From Terebella lapidaria (lineage: Eukaryota > Annelida > Polychaeta > Terebellida > Terebellidae): a stretch of 64,000 nucleotides of DNA. The notes under the pieces were generated by a model that was not told the origin of the DNA, searched no databases, and was given only the letters and a program-made list of their open reading frames with translations. Positions 33,327-48,300 of the stretch are shown one piece after another. Every line of letters begins with the position of its first letter. Within the stretch, counting starts at the first letter, position 1. The stretch spans positions 27,759,950 through 27,823,949 of the forward strand of contig OX424569.1 in the NCBI GenBank assembly GCA_949152475.1, read 5' to 3'. The translations under genes were made by a program, and so were the position numbers.

Positions 33327-36300
33327 GTAAGTTTATGTAGTAAATCCGAGCCTTGTCGGTTTCTGACAAAAAAAAACTCAATTTCACTGGTCCGGACAGG
33401 CACCTCGGTTCAGATACGCTGGTTTTATACGCTGGGGGCCTTCTGTGTTGTTAGCCCATTAGTCATCCTGGATCAGAACGTGACTGGCGCCGTGTACAGG
33501 GACATCCTGCAGAACCAACTGCGTCCATTCGCCGAGGGGTTGTTCCAGAACAATTCCAGACTCCAACAAGATAATGCACCAGCTCATAAAGCTCGCATTG
33601 TGCAAGAATTCCTCCAACAAAGCAACGTTCTGGTCATGCCCCAACCTTCCGTCAGCCCGGATACAAACCCAATAGAACACCTCTGGGCAGAGTTGGGTCT
33701 TGCTGTGAGGCGCAGGAATGTCCAACCCGCAAATTTGCGAGATTTGGGCCAGGCTTTCAGGCCCGTAGCCAGGATATCTGCAGGGAGGGTTCCCAAAAAA
33801 ATAGGAAGGTTGAACATTGCAAGTGAAAAAGCGAAGCGAGCGTAGCGAGCGGTCGCCACAGGCGCTCTGGGGGTTCGGGGGCGGCGTAAGCCCCCCAAGA
33901 AATTTTTTTGAATTTGTTTGCTCACAGAACACTTCTGAGGTATATTTCAGAGTTAATTTTCTTCTCCATAATACATGTTTATCAACATGTGTATGTCAAA
34001 TATTTGGAATCAGATACACATAGTTGAAAAAAAAAAACACTTGTCACACAATCACACTTGTAATGCTAAACATGGTCCATTTATTCTCATCTCTTATTCA
34101 TACATCATGTTTTATATTACATGATTTTATAGTCGATATTACAATATTGACATCAGTTTTCAGGGGGGTACTTTTCAGGGGGGGGGGGGGGGGGGGGGGT
34201 TACGCGTAACCCCCGTAACCCCCCCCCCCCCCCCCTGCCTACGGGCCTGGCTTTGACGGAGGAATGGGACAGAATTCATGTCTAGAGACTTACTACCCTA
34301 GTAGAGATCATGCCACGCCGCCTAGCGGACATTATAGCAGCACATTGTGGGCATACGCAATATTCAACATTTGTCACTGGCGTGTAGTTGCATATTGTAC
34401 GTGCTCTGGAAGCTTGAATTTGCAATCAAAAGATCTCATTGTGTTATGAATAATTTTGTTTCATTATCCACTACGTGACAAAATCACATGTTTTAAGGGC
34501 ACACGCACATGAGCACGAAGTGAACTTTTTTCCGTTCATTGTGAAAACATCATTTTGCAGAGTTACATAAACGGAATATTAGAGCTTACATATATACAAT
34601 AAACAATTACATAACACGATATTCCGGGGAAAAATTTCGAATTTTTCAAAACACATGTAACGACTATTTCAAGCATGAATGTATCTTAAATAAAAAATAA
34701 TTATGCCATATATGAGCCACCGTATGATATCATATTGAACGCTACATCGTATTGATAATTTTAATCACACATACTCCAAATATTGGTATGGGTGTTTTTA
34801 AAAAAACAAACATTTATAGAACCAGACTGCTCCTAATCAGGAATGAATTCTCTCGTTTCCAAAATAGGTATCAAAGGAACAATAACAAAAATGACATTCG
34901 TAAAATTTGTGCGTGCTGTAAAAAATAGCGAACATTGCGGTCACGGATAGCACTTTCGCCAAAAATCAAAATGCTGGAATATTTTGTTGAAAAAAAAACA
35001 CACAATTTTCAACTGAATAATTGTAACACCACAATTTAAAATAATATTACAACAATGCAATATGGATAATATTGCACTCGACAAATTACACTGAATAAGA
35101 TAGGAACGCACTCGCGAGACATATTACAATCATCTTCTCCTGCCGATGAAGAAAATAGCTTCGGCAGTTTCCGTAATCGTGACGTCATTTGAGGCAGAAT
35201 GTGCTTTGATGGCTGGTCAAAAACATAAAATTCGTAATTTGGGTCAGCTCAAAGATGGAAAATCACTCCAAAATGCATGAGATTCAAAAGAAACGCGCTA
35301 AAACCACGTCACGAACCTCGTGACCCACACTAAAATCGTGATTAAAATCTTCAGCAATTTACGTAAGGAGTGCCTATGTGATTCAATATCTCGACACCCA
35401 TTGATTGTATCTGTAAAATTCGTTTCAAAATCACTGGAAACAATCCATAATAGACTAAATGAAAAGCACTTTCATCAGCATGCTACTACGTTTTAAATAG
35501 ACGGTATAAATGGCCGTTTGTCCGGTGGGGATTATTTCTTTCCTCCAAAGATTATTGTTAGTGTCGGTATTTTTTATCAGGGTGAATAGGCAGGGTGAAT
35601 ATATATTACAAATCACCTGACAACCTACCTACCTAACTAGTATTAAGTATGATTTCGTGTTTGATTTTTATTCAGCCATATGGAACCAAGCTTCTACGTT
35701 CTTGGAAAAAGGCAAATCAGAAATTAACACTCATGTAATTATTTATCACTGTATGACAGAATATTTCATTGTCAGAAGAACTTGAAAACATGTGTTTCCC
35801 TTGACCATAAAGTGAACCATTGCATCGAAGGTTTTATTGTATTCACATCGAGTTAATGATGGGGTACACTATCGGAAGCTCCAAAGCACTCGTATCTTTC
35901 TGTATGTAGGAGTGACCTAATATCATATACGGATATTTTAAATGCACAAGAGTTAATCAGGCATCAATCAATATTTGGCGATTTGTTCACATACGGTTTG
36001 TTCACCGAAGTTCCGGGCTAGTCTCCAAACTGCTGCGACAAGGATATGTTTTACCAAGACTAATAGGTTCTGTTATTTACGTGCCGTCACGGTGTGATTC
36101 TGGTGACCAACAAAAATATAGTTTTTGTTTAATATGAGTAATACTCCATTTAGAACTCAAAATACTCAGAAAACGCAAGAGGTGTATGTTTGTTGGTCAC
36201 CAGAATCACACCGTGACGGCATGTGACTTACAGACCCTTTAGCTGCTTTCAAGAAATTGTATGGACGTCATCACACTATGGTTGTTAAGTATCTTACAGT

Positions 36301-39300
36301 GGCATAATCGGTTTTGGGCTTACTTGTTAAAAGTGATCAATATATAGAGGTCCCCAGAACAAATTCACACTGCAAAAGTTCCAATGTGCACACGAATTTG
36401 TGTAAATTTGACATTGAAAATTGGATTTTAAAAATAGTTCCACACGAAACGGTTCGTCGCAGTGATGCAAAAGTAACAAAAATAGCTGAAAATGTAAAAA
36501 AATACCAAACCCAATCACTTGAAACTCATATAGGTATGTCATACTAAAGAAATAAATCCTCATGGACCACTGGAGTTCCCTCGTGAATAGTGGATGTAAG
36601 AATCAATCTTTTACCAAAAATACAGCCAAATTTTGGTGATCCCAATAACAAACGTAAAACACAATATTTTGCAATAGAAACAAAGCCCGACCAAATACTT
36701 TATCAAAAGACACACTGGCGTCATCAGGGGCATACAGTGCGGTAAGTGTAGTTGTTTCTATTGTACACCTGATGGGACTAGCATACAACTGCCCAACAAC
36801 CTATGAAAATAATTTAGAAATCCGAAACTAACCCATGGAATAGATATATGTACATAAGAACCTAATCACGAGCCAAAAGGCTACTGAGTTGAAGGTATAC
36901 TGAGTTGATTCCATATACCCAAACAGAGGTATAGCCCATTCTAACACAATGCAAACTGATTCAAATACAATAAGGACGAGAAGCAGAGAAATGCTGTTGT
37001 TCAATCATGAACATAAAAGTCACCGTGTACAGTCTGATATGAATGGACCGGTTCCATCTTCCGCCATTCCAGGTGTAAGGCATCTCGTTTGGTGAAAATA
37101 TATACGACGCTTTCCCGGCGCAAATATAACCTTTTCGGGTAGCCGACGAACTACATGTGAATAAACATGAACATAATTGCCCGTTTACCACCATCAAACA
37201 CATGCACAACACATCTTCGAAAAATAGAAACGAAGCCCTTTTAATGAGACAAACGGCCGTTTACCGTTTAGGTAAATGTAAAAATGTAAAAAAATACCAA
37301 GCCCAATCACTTGAAACTCATATAGGTATGTCATACTACAGAAATACATCCTCATGGACCACTGGAGTTCCCTCGTGAATAGTGGATGTAAGAATCAATC
37401 TTTTACCAAAAATACAGCCAAATTTTGGTGATCCCAATAACAAACGTAAAACACAATATTTTGCAATAGAAACAAAGCCCGACCAAATACTTTATCAAAA
37501 GACACACTGGCGTCATCAGGGGCATACAGTGCGGTAAGTGTAGTTGTTTCTATTGTACACCTGATGGGACTAGCATACAACTGCCCAACAACCTATGAAA
37601 ATAATTTAGAAATCCGAAACTAACCCATGGAATAGATATACATGTATGTACTTAAGAACCTAATCACGAGCCAAAAGGCTACTGAGTTGATGGTATACTG
37701 AGTTGATTCCATATACCCAAACAGAGGTATAGCCCATTCTAACACAATGCAAACTGATTCAAATACAATAAGGACGAGAAGCAGAGAAATGCTGTTGTTC
37801 AATCATGAACATAAAAGTCACCGTGTACAGTCTGATATGAATGGACCGGTTCCATCTTCCGCCATTCCAGGTGTAAGGCATCTCGTTTGGTGAAAATATA
37901 TACGACGCTTTCCCGGCGCAAATATAACCTTTTCGGGTAGCCGACGAACTACATGTGAATAAACATGAACATAATTGCCCGTTTACCACCATCAAACACA
38001 TGCACAACACATCTTCGAAAAATAGAAACGAAGCCCTTTTAATGAGACAAACGGCCGTTTACCGTTTAGGTAAATGGCGGAAAGCGACGACTCGGTCGTA
38101 CATTCTTATGAATATAATTTCATAATATATTCTATTTTTTGCATTTATTATGAAAATATGGCTATCAATGGGTATTCAAGTGGAAATTGTATGATTTGTC
38201 TAATGTATGCTTTGAGGTGCCAATTGTCCTTCAAAGCTATAATCACTTTTAGAATTGACACAATTTATTCATTCTGCGATAGCTTTATTTTGTCTAAAGA
38301 ATGAGAAATCGTACAAACTTGGGTCTGAAAATGTGTATTATGTGCCTAAATTGAGTTTCCAAATCAAGATTCAAATTCGGGCGCATCCAACTGCCCAACA
38401 ACCTATGAAACTAATTTAGAAATCCAAACCACATGGAATAGATAAATGACAAGTATATAAGAACCTAATCACAAGCCAAAAGGCTTACAGTTTACAGGCT
38501 GTAATTATAGATGGTTTGAGAAATATATTTGGCTGTATCGGTGGTGATAGATTGATACTTACATACGAACGTAATCGGCGGTAATGAGCCATCTTAGTGT
38601 ACATATAAATAAATATGTCTCGCACATAGTATATTTTCTACCGCAATGAATCCTATATTGCATTGGCAACTTTCATTAGTCTTACAAAATGTTAAATGTT
38701 ATAAAGTGGTCCGAATCTATATACAGTATGCAAAAATTACGTAGCTATGTTACTTTTAAAGAGGAGTTTTGTATTGAAAATTATGTTAAATATTATATGC
38801 CTAAAACACAACGCTCCTTATTTTTCTCAAATCAGACTTGATCGTCTACATCTGCATATTGAAACTGGGAGATATTCCAATACACCTGTAGAAAAAAGAT
38901 TATGTAATGTATGTGCACTTGGAGAAATAGAAGATGAATTCCATTTTATTATTTCATGCCCATTGTATTCAAATCTACGAGATAATATTTTCTATAAGAT
39001 TGAATCATGTATTCCAGACATCTCAGGAATTATTAATGAAAATTTTTTCATACTCCTTCACAACAGTGTCAAAGATATGTTGTCCGATTTACTGCTGATG
39101 CTTATGAAATTAGAAGAAATAACTTATATTGTTGATTTTACACGTATGTTATTTATCTATGTGATTCTGTACCTGTGATATATTTGTGTGTTTTCGTCTG
39201 GTGAGATATGTTGCCATCTGTATGTATCATTGATTTATAGTGACCTGTAAGCCCTGTGAGTCTGGAAGCATTATGTTTCTCGTGTGTCATATTTCTGTAT

Positions 39301-42300
39301 ATATGCTTATGTCACTTTAATAAACAAACTGAACTTAACCAAACGAAAACACAGGCACCGCTGATGTAATAATATACATATTATGCACATAACAGGATTT
39401 CATATGATGTAGAATGAATATATATATATTTTTTTCTCGGGTTTTCATAGGTTACAGGAGCAAGGCGAACCCCGTCATGAACATGTGGACGTCGAGAGGG
39501 CCAAATACTGCTTGAATCACAGCCTGACTTTCCCAATGAGATCGGAGATGAACACGACAATACATGCATTCCAGACGGGTGATAGAGATGGATTGTCAGA
39601 AGAGTAAGTAAGTTGTGCCCCAATGCATCAGGACCAGATACTGCTTTAAATTTTATGTTTTAATGTTTCGATAACTTGGTTAATCTCATTTCGCCTGTGG
39701 AATGAGGAAAATATGCATCTTGGGTATATCTGAAAGCACTGTGACTCGGAAAAAATAAGAACACAATTATTCTTCCAGTTATGTACCAAAATGAAAATGC
39801 TTTTACAAACATACATTTTTTGCGATGCTAAATAGTATCGTTCTATCACTTGGCACACTTCACACTGGAGTCAAACGGCAACCTTCTACCAAATTTCAGA
39901 CTTCTATAGCAATAATTGAAGAAGTTGACAATCTTCCCAAATGTTAAATTTCAGCCCAAAAGGGGATCTCGAGAATCTGAGCATATTCGAGGATATGGCA
40001 TTTTGCAAGATTTCATTCCGTTCCCATGGCTGATGATTTATTTTTTTAACCATTTGTTGCAAATAATTCATTAAAACAACTTTCACACCTGTGTGTTCCC
40101 ACATATTTCGTCTTTTTCTATAGATCTATGGAAATAAATTGCTATTCAGCAAATTATTCCCTATGACGATCGATTCTTGTAGGTCGGTAAATGGGAAAAG
40201 GCCGTGCGAGTACAAAATGATTGAAACTGTGTACAAGCGAGTTAAAAAAAACAGCTGTCAGACGAATTGAAAAAAAAAGCCCAAGTGTTAAAATAGGTTA
40301 ACGGACAATATATGTATTATATTTTAGATATTTTAGCCGTTTTGTCCCGTGACCTTCAAAATAAGGTTAATGGTCAATTTCAAGGTGACGAGAATATCCA
40401 GCATATATCATTTTCCGACAAAAAAATAATTGCTAAGCTGTGAATTCAATAACGAGAGAGACATCATTTCCTATATGTCCACAATTGATTCCTAATCTCT
40501 AATTTCAATATTTAGTGAGATATTAACTCCTCCACTAAAGGGTTCAGTGAAATCGCCTGTGCAGAGGAAAATAACAAAATATCATATTAATTTCGTTATT
40601 TTAGGTTGTATTTTCCATATTATGAACTCTGGAAAAACGATCGAGCCCTCTGGCAAAATAACCAGTTTTTATTAATACCCCCGGGAAAATATTCTCTTCA
40701 GTGCGTACTAACCATGTCATCGACGAAATACTGTTCCGTGGTATTGTTCCAAATGGGAAGGAAGTATTGAAATTACCTTCATAACGCCCCACCCTGCCAA
40801 ATGGCATAGAGCGTTGACCCACCTAGTTCTTTGGTTTAGGGGTTCAGGTCATGTTGTTGTCAACGCTGCAAGGTTAACTCTTTGGAAGCTGATGCCGATA
40901 CAGGGTGAGTAATTTTTTTTTCTGTAAAATATTGACCATATTTCTTTAGAATGGGGACTCAATGCAGTGTCCGAGATAATAATGTACAAGCTCGTGCTGT
41001 CCAATTATCCATATGAGTCCGATTTGTTCAGAAATAGCCCTGGGCCAACGAATGTTGCCCACAAATATGTAGTGTCCAAACATTGATCACAATGTCTTCA
41101 ATATTTATGGTCCATGTACAGCACCATCATATGAACTCGAGGTTTCAAATACTTCCGTGAGCAATATAAAGGCGCAACGTCATCTAATTAGGGGCATAAT
41201 AATTTATTATTGTATTGCTTGTGACTTGTCAACGCTCTAAAGGCGTGGTCTACGCTCTAATGCTGCCGGATCAAAGTTACATATACCTTCTCAGGGAAGT
41301 ATAAAGACTCATTGAGGCTGTCTTGTGGTTTTTCTTTCGATGCACGAGGAACGATTCTCCGAAGCGTTGTATGTGGAGCTTCCATGAACCCGTCTTGGAT
41401 ATTCCACACAAAGACTACCCATTACTGCAAGGAAATCGAGACTTGTAAATTTGACCAGGCTGCCTTAGAGCATAGACCATGTCTTTAGAGCGTTGGCATA
41501 CCACCAGTGTAACTATAAATAATATTGAACAGCAATATTGAACGACTTTAAATGATTACTTTAAAAAAATGGAACACAAATAAAGGAAAGGACACATGCG
41601 ACAATGTAAGAACTAGACACATTTTTAAACCCAAAAACTAAGAATCACATAATATGAAATGCTATGCATATAATCAGTCAATGTTGACTTGTGAAAGATT
41701 TTGTCTTGTTCAGCCATCACAGAACGATACATCTATTCACACACAACACAAATTCCTCATAAAATTGTTTCACATTCGGCATCCACAAGCAGTGTCTCAA
41801 ACACACAGTAGCAGAACCATTGTTTGCCTGTATTTGACATCAAACATTAAAACTATTATGAAAATCTTCGTTTGAACATATTTATCGAACAATTTACCAT
41901 TGATCAGCCTGGCAAGCCCTATTTTAAGATCGCTGCTTGGTGCTTGATGTAAATGTGCTTATAATCAGAGAATATGTGACTCAACATCTTTTCAAATCAA
42001 ACACCATTTGAAATTATAACAACACTCACAGGCCGCATGTATAATATATACATTATTTACGAAATGCGTAGATAGGCATGCAATATAATGTCATCTGCAC
42101 AACGTATAATAGGAAAGACACACATGTCATAGTTACTATATATATAAGATATACAATATACAAATATATTTCCATTCAGTAGTGCACCTCTGTCCACACA
42201 CAATTATCACGTTGTGAATTTGAATGTTTCTGTCTGTGACATTAAAAGGAAAACTCAAAATCTTGAGCTTTGAGTTTGAGTTTGAAGAGTCCATCATGCA

Positions 42301-45300
42301 TGTTTGTTAATAATATGGGTTGTTAATAAAATACAGAAATTAAGTTTTGTTTGGATGGTACCTATTAATCATCTCGCTCACCGACTAAGTGCGATTATCA
42401 TCACTTTTTCATTTTATACAGTATTATTATCGTTACATTTCATCATCACTAGTATCATATTTATTATACTGTACACATTTTTCATGAAGTTTTAACCTTT
42501 TAATATCGAAAACTTTCCATTTGCCGATGTGTATTTGACAATTGTGTCTTGTATGTATGTGTATACAGATGCGCACAGCGTAACTATGGTAACTTACATG
42601 GATGGCCCAGGGCATCGGTGATAATCCCGTTTGTGGATAATGAGAAGATAGAGGATTTGCTCCATACGGTCCACTCGATAATCCAGCGTACACCTCCAGA
42701 ATTACTCGAGGAAATTATATTGATATCGGACAACACATCCAAAGGTAAAAAGCCTGAAACATGGTGCAATATCTCGAATTATGCATGATACTTCACCCAT
42801 AACAAACATCGTCATTATAAGTACATTCAATAGTGTATTAATTTGTTCCATTGTATTGAAAACTATCAAATAAGATGATTAAAATGTTTCAGACAAATGA
42901 GATGAATTGTTCGGAGAACATATTTGTAAATATACAGTATATACAAACATTGAATATACTTAAGTATGATTATATCAGGCATCGAGAGATCGGACCCGTA
43001 TGATTCACGACTGTTCTCTGTGACCTTGTTTTATATACTAGTATTACGGGGAAACTCTTCCTGAATCTGTACAACTGTGGATTAATTGAGGTATCATATT
43101 CTTTCCTCTCGTCAGCCGTTTACAATGAGTTGTTGGACAACTACTGCGCGGCCGTCTTCGGGCCAATGTTGCATGTCGTACGGAGCCATGTGACCTTGGG
43201 GCTCATACGGGGCAGGTTGCTAGGCAGCCGATTGGCTCGCGGTGACGTCATCGTTACCATGGACGCGCATATGGAAGTGCAACCCACGTGGTACGTCCAG
43301 GGTCCGTGTACAAAACCGCCATTCGTTTTAAAATGGAAAACAAACAAACGAATCAAAATCCATTTTTCCGTTTCTTTGTTGCAATTGTAAAAAGAGAAAA
43401 ACGAAATAACAAACCGAACTATCGTTATTTCGTTTTTTCGTTTTCAATGATGAAAGCAAAATAACCAAAAAACAATTCGAAATTTTGTTGTTTCATTTCG
43501 AGTTCTATGTACAAAACCGCCATTCCTTTTTTCGATAAAAAACGAAAAACAAAAGAACGAAATAATGATTCGAAAATCCATCATTCAAATTTTTGTTTTT
43601 AAACAACAAGTCAAAATCTCATTATTTCTTTTTCAATAGTGAAAACGAAATAACAATAAACAAATCAACTTGCTGTTGGTCCGTTTCTACGGAAGCTCTG
43701 AAAGGACATGTTGAAAAAAAAAGTCTTGCGACTTGTGTATATGTTGTATATATGACACATTATCTTGTATATACGACTTGTGTATCTTGTATAAACGACT
43801 TGTGTATCTCTTATATACGACTTGTATATATACTCGTATATATATATCTCGTATATACGACATAATTATCAATGAATTGTCAAATCGCATTTCGTCAGTG
43901 GTTTTCCATACCCTCTATTGAAGCGCATATAAGGACATGTCCTTATATGTGGATTTGTGCGTTTTCACAATATATCACAAATTCAAAACGTGTTCACTTG
44001 TATGGACACGTCGTTATATCCGGACATAAGAACTCCCCGTTTATTCACATATAAGGACATTATATACACTTCTATAAACTGAAGAATGGGGGCATAATTA
44101 AAGCTATAATCACTTTTAGAATTGACAAAATTTATTCATTCTGGGATAGCTTTATTTTGTTTATAGAATGAGAAATTGTACAAATTTGGTTCTGAAAATG
44201 TGCATTACGTGTTTAAATTGAGTTTTCAAATCAAGATTTGCATCATTTTTTTCCCTAAAAGCGGCCCGTCTTTTGGGCGAGTTCTATACACAGTCTCATG
44301 ACGTCATTGGTATTTGTCTAGATACTGTGGCAACCGGCAATGTAGACAGGCCGATCATTCTCTATCCACTATTTTCAATGCACGATCAACGGCAATTTTC
44401 TAAGTATCTGTTGTCGAACTGTGCATATTTCCTATATATTCCCGACTATCTCGAGATGTACTTTCAAGTTTGCGTGACATAATAGAATGCTAAATTTGGC
44501 TGATTTTAAAAGTGATTCCAACTTTAAACTCTTGGCGCAATTAATATGTTTGTTTGGGTGACACACTATTCCATAGAGGTTTATAGCGCATACATTTGAT
44601 AAGTATACGATTTAATTTCAAGCCCACAAGATATTTCCTAAGCATTGCGAGTTTTCTTTTTATGTAAGAACAGAAGTTTGCCGATCTATTTTGCCTTTTA
44701 CGTGTATACATAAGGTGGCGTGGACTGTTGTTGTGTGATGACACCCACGTATCACAAACATATCCCTATGATCCGACAATGATTCAAAACTTCACCGTAA
44801 TAGTCCACAGGTAATCCTGATTATCGCACTTTACAACCGTCCGGTTATCTTCTTCACTGACCGATCATAGCTTGTAGGTTCACTTTTCAACTTCTCTCAA
44901 ACAACCCTGAATTCAATATCGCCGGTCTAGGAAGTTGTCTCCTCATGTTGCCGAAATCGTGTTGTGATTGGTTGATTATGATGTAATGTGGTCACGTGTT
45001 ATGCACTTGTCTGTGAGTTTCCTTCCTTCATCTATGGTGCATGGAATGTGTGTATGGTAGCGTGTTGAAGATATTGTGATTTATGTAAAGAGAATGGCCG
45101 AGTGGGAAAGTTGGGGGGGGGGGGGTGAATACGGTCAAAATATTTTACACTTTTTCATATGCAGGTTAGAAGCCTTGATTTATGAAATCAAACAGAACCC
45201 CAAAACGATGTGCACCCCTGCTTTGGACTGGATGACACCTGAAGGGAAAGGTAGGTCCTTTGGTTATATCATCCAGATTACTGTAAAAATTATTGAAATT

Positions 45301-48300
45301 CTTCACAGTAATACGGTAAAAATATTCTGATTGATGAAAGTGGCAATTTTATTTTTTATAAAATGGATACAATGTCGTTAATATACCTTCAATGATGCAT
45401 GGCACACACAAAATATCATCGGGTATTTATTATCATTTGCTTTGCTAATCTTGCTTTGCATTCTGGGAATGTCAATATCCATCTGCTCCGCCATTTTGAC
45501 ATTTTCCGAGACAATCTGAGCATTTTACGTACTTATCTCAAACCTAACACATCGATTGATGTATTATAAATCTGTGGAATATTCAAAGCTTGCCATCAAT
45601 TCGAGAGATTTTATGTCAAGCACAAAGAACATTCTCATTTGGAGTAGGTGTCTAAACGTTTACATGCCAAACCGGGCGCCGATTGGTTGGCATGAAACCT
45701 CCATGGACATGTAGAGAGTTGGGGGCTTCTACCTATTCCAGAAGAGCTCCACCTTCCCAATCGAATGAACCGGTGGACCTCTACTGGAAGTGGTAGAGGT
45801 TCGGTAGACCCAATCGAAGAGGCCCTGAGTAACAACTGAATGGCCTGCTCTGGCTCCAAGTGTGACTTGACAAAATGTAAACAGAGAAAAGAATCTCCAA
45901 AATCCCTAAAAAAATCCAACATCATATAGGAAGAGCTCTGCTCTTCCTAAAAATACTGCATAGTGAGTGCACGAAGGTCCATTTCACAATCTTGGAGCTG
46001 CTGCAGTGAAAGATCTGTGCCAGACGTGACAGTGTTCGTGCGTGGAACTGACAATGTGGTGGAATTTTGCGATCGCAGCACTCTTCGGGGCTGGTACACG
46101 TCGATCATCGTGGCCAAGTATTGAGGTGCTGGGATCGTTTTGAAGGCATATATCACAACCTTGTGCATGATCATCCGATGACAAAGCCACTGGCGTCCGT
46201 GTCCAGGAGATAGTATTCTTCTGACCTGGTTGGGTAAGCGAGCTTTGTGAGCTCGAATCAGAGCTGGAAGACGTGTTCCTGTTGGGGCCCCCAGGAGGAC
46301 TGACAGTTGTTACGGCCAATTTGGTGGAGGGTCCTGTTATTTCAGATTAGTTTTCTATGAAACGTCAGTGATAGTTTTCGAAACCTGAAAACGACCATAC
46401 GTCTGTGATTCAGCATGGTGTCGGTCGATCCCACACCACCTTGACTTCAATCAGGTCCACCTGATTTCCTTTACTGCTTACGATGAATTAGAGATAGGGT
46501 TTCTCACGTTGAAAGAATCCGCACTTCTTGGGCTGAAGGCGAACACCAACCTTTGGATCTGATCCAAGATGGCAAAGAGGTCAATGAGGGCCTGATCGAA
46601 TGTCTTCCCATATGCTATTATGTCGTCAAAGTAAGACATGCACTAGATCCAGAGGCGGTATCCATTAACCGCTCGAACATGGCCGTAGCTTTGTTGAACC
46701 TGAAGGGCACCACCTTGAGTTGATAGTATCCAGACACTATGCAGTTGAACACCGAGAAGTATGCTGGGCCTGCCAAACCATCATGGGTATCTTGAACATA
46801 TAGCAGGGGTAGTAGTATCTCTTTGTCACAACGTTGAGTTGCTGGTAATCCACACAGAAGGGGACTTGGCCATTCTTTTTCCAGACAAGTACTACTTCTG
46901 AGCTCGATGGAGAGCTCTAACATCTTGTCGATCTCTGTGTTGATGATGTTTTTCTGCACCTGGGGAACTCAGTGTTGTCGCTGCTTGATATGTGTGAAAT
47001 TGCCGTTGTCGATTCGATCTTGGATCATGTTGGTGTGTCATAGTTGTCCGCCCGGTTCCATGAATGTGTCCCGGTATCAGAATATCAAGTTTACGCATCG
47101 TCTAGGTTGGTGCGGGGACAATCTTGCATGATCCACCATTTCCTGGAGATGAGACGGAAGATCAGCATATTGGTCTGCCATGCCATACTTGGTCTGTCAG
47201 GAAATTGGGTTCCTCATCGTGTTCATGATGCTCTCCACCTGGCTAGTGATCACAACTGGTTCGGCCCAGGTTATGGTCATGGTGCATTCGCCTGGGTTGA
47301 CCATAGTTACTTTCATACACCTCCGATCCAGAGATGTCAGTGTACAACCCATGACTAGGTCAGTCTGTTCCAGGAACTTCGTGAGTGGTTGCACTATTCG
47401 AGGGTGTTTTCGAACCCAAATTATGGATGGTTTTGAGTACCTCCACGATAGCGTTATCCTGTTTTCCTGGCGTTTTCAATATAACCGTAACTCTACTGCC
47501 ATAATTTACGTCATCGTTGATTACAGATAATATCTCTTCGTGATTTGGCGCCAAATTTCTAGCTCGTGTGAAGATGGACCGAATGTGCAAATTAGCTCTA
47601 CTCGATTACAAGAAGTAAGTTCCAAAGTGCATGCAATACTGAATAAACTACGCATCGCTCTCAACATCTCACATTCTCACCTCGAAATTAAGCAGATGGG
47701 CCGAGTGTGCAAAAAAATTGTAGGCGTTTACTATAAAGAGGTTTCAGATTACTGTAAAACTTCTGATTTCAGATTTCAGTCACATGCTAGACCCGGCGTT
47801 TATTAGAACCCGGCGTTTATTGCTTTCAGTCGTTGTTTGGACTCAGCGTTTATTGGAATTGGCGAACCTTGTGTTAAGATATGACAAATTGGACGACAGT
47901 TTAGATTTCAATAGCTGGAAATTCTCAACTGGGACACATTGATGTTGATCCAGTACCTGTTCGTTCTACAGCACGTGCAGCGATGTATTCTATTTTGGTT
48001 TCTATGGCATCAATAACTATAGAAATATTCCTTCCCCACTTGGCCTATATTAGTATCTATACATGTTACACAACGTACGTAGACCCGGCGTCTATTAATT
48101 TCAGTATACCTGAACCCCAGGCGTCTATTAGAAACCCGGCGTCTATGAAAAGTTTCACGGTACATGCAATATTGTTGTTTGCAGGTCGTTGGAAATACAA
48201 AAATGGGCCTGACTTGGGCATGTGCATATTCAGGTGGGACTTGGTTTTCGGTTTCGGTTATCCAAGTCTGGAAATCAGGAACAAGTGCCAGAAGAACAAA

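Noticed and set aside
33459..33932. 157-codon minus-strand frame
   Set aside because: Antisense to the Tc1 transposase blocks and crosses the nested element boundary at 33758.
44273..44482. Possible extra GalNAc-transferase exon in intron 4
   Set aside because: No acceptor/donor pair in the right phase; exons 4 and 5 already join into the expected W-L-E-x-L-I block.
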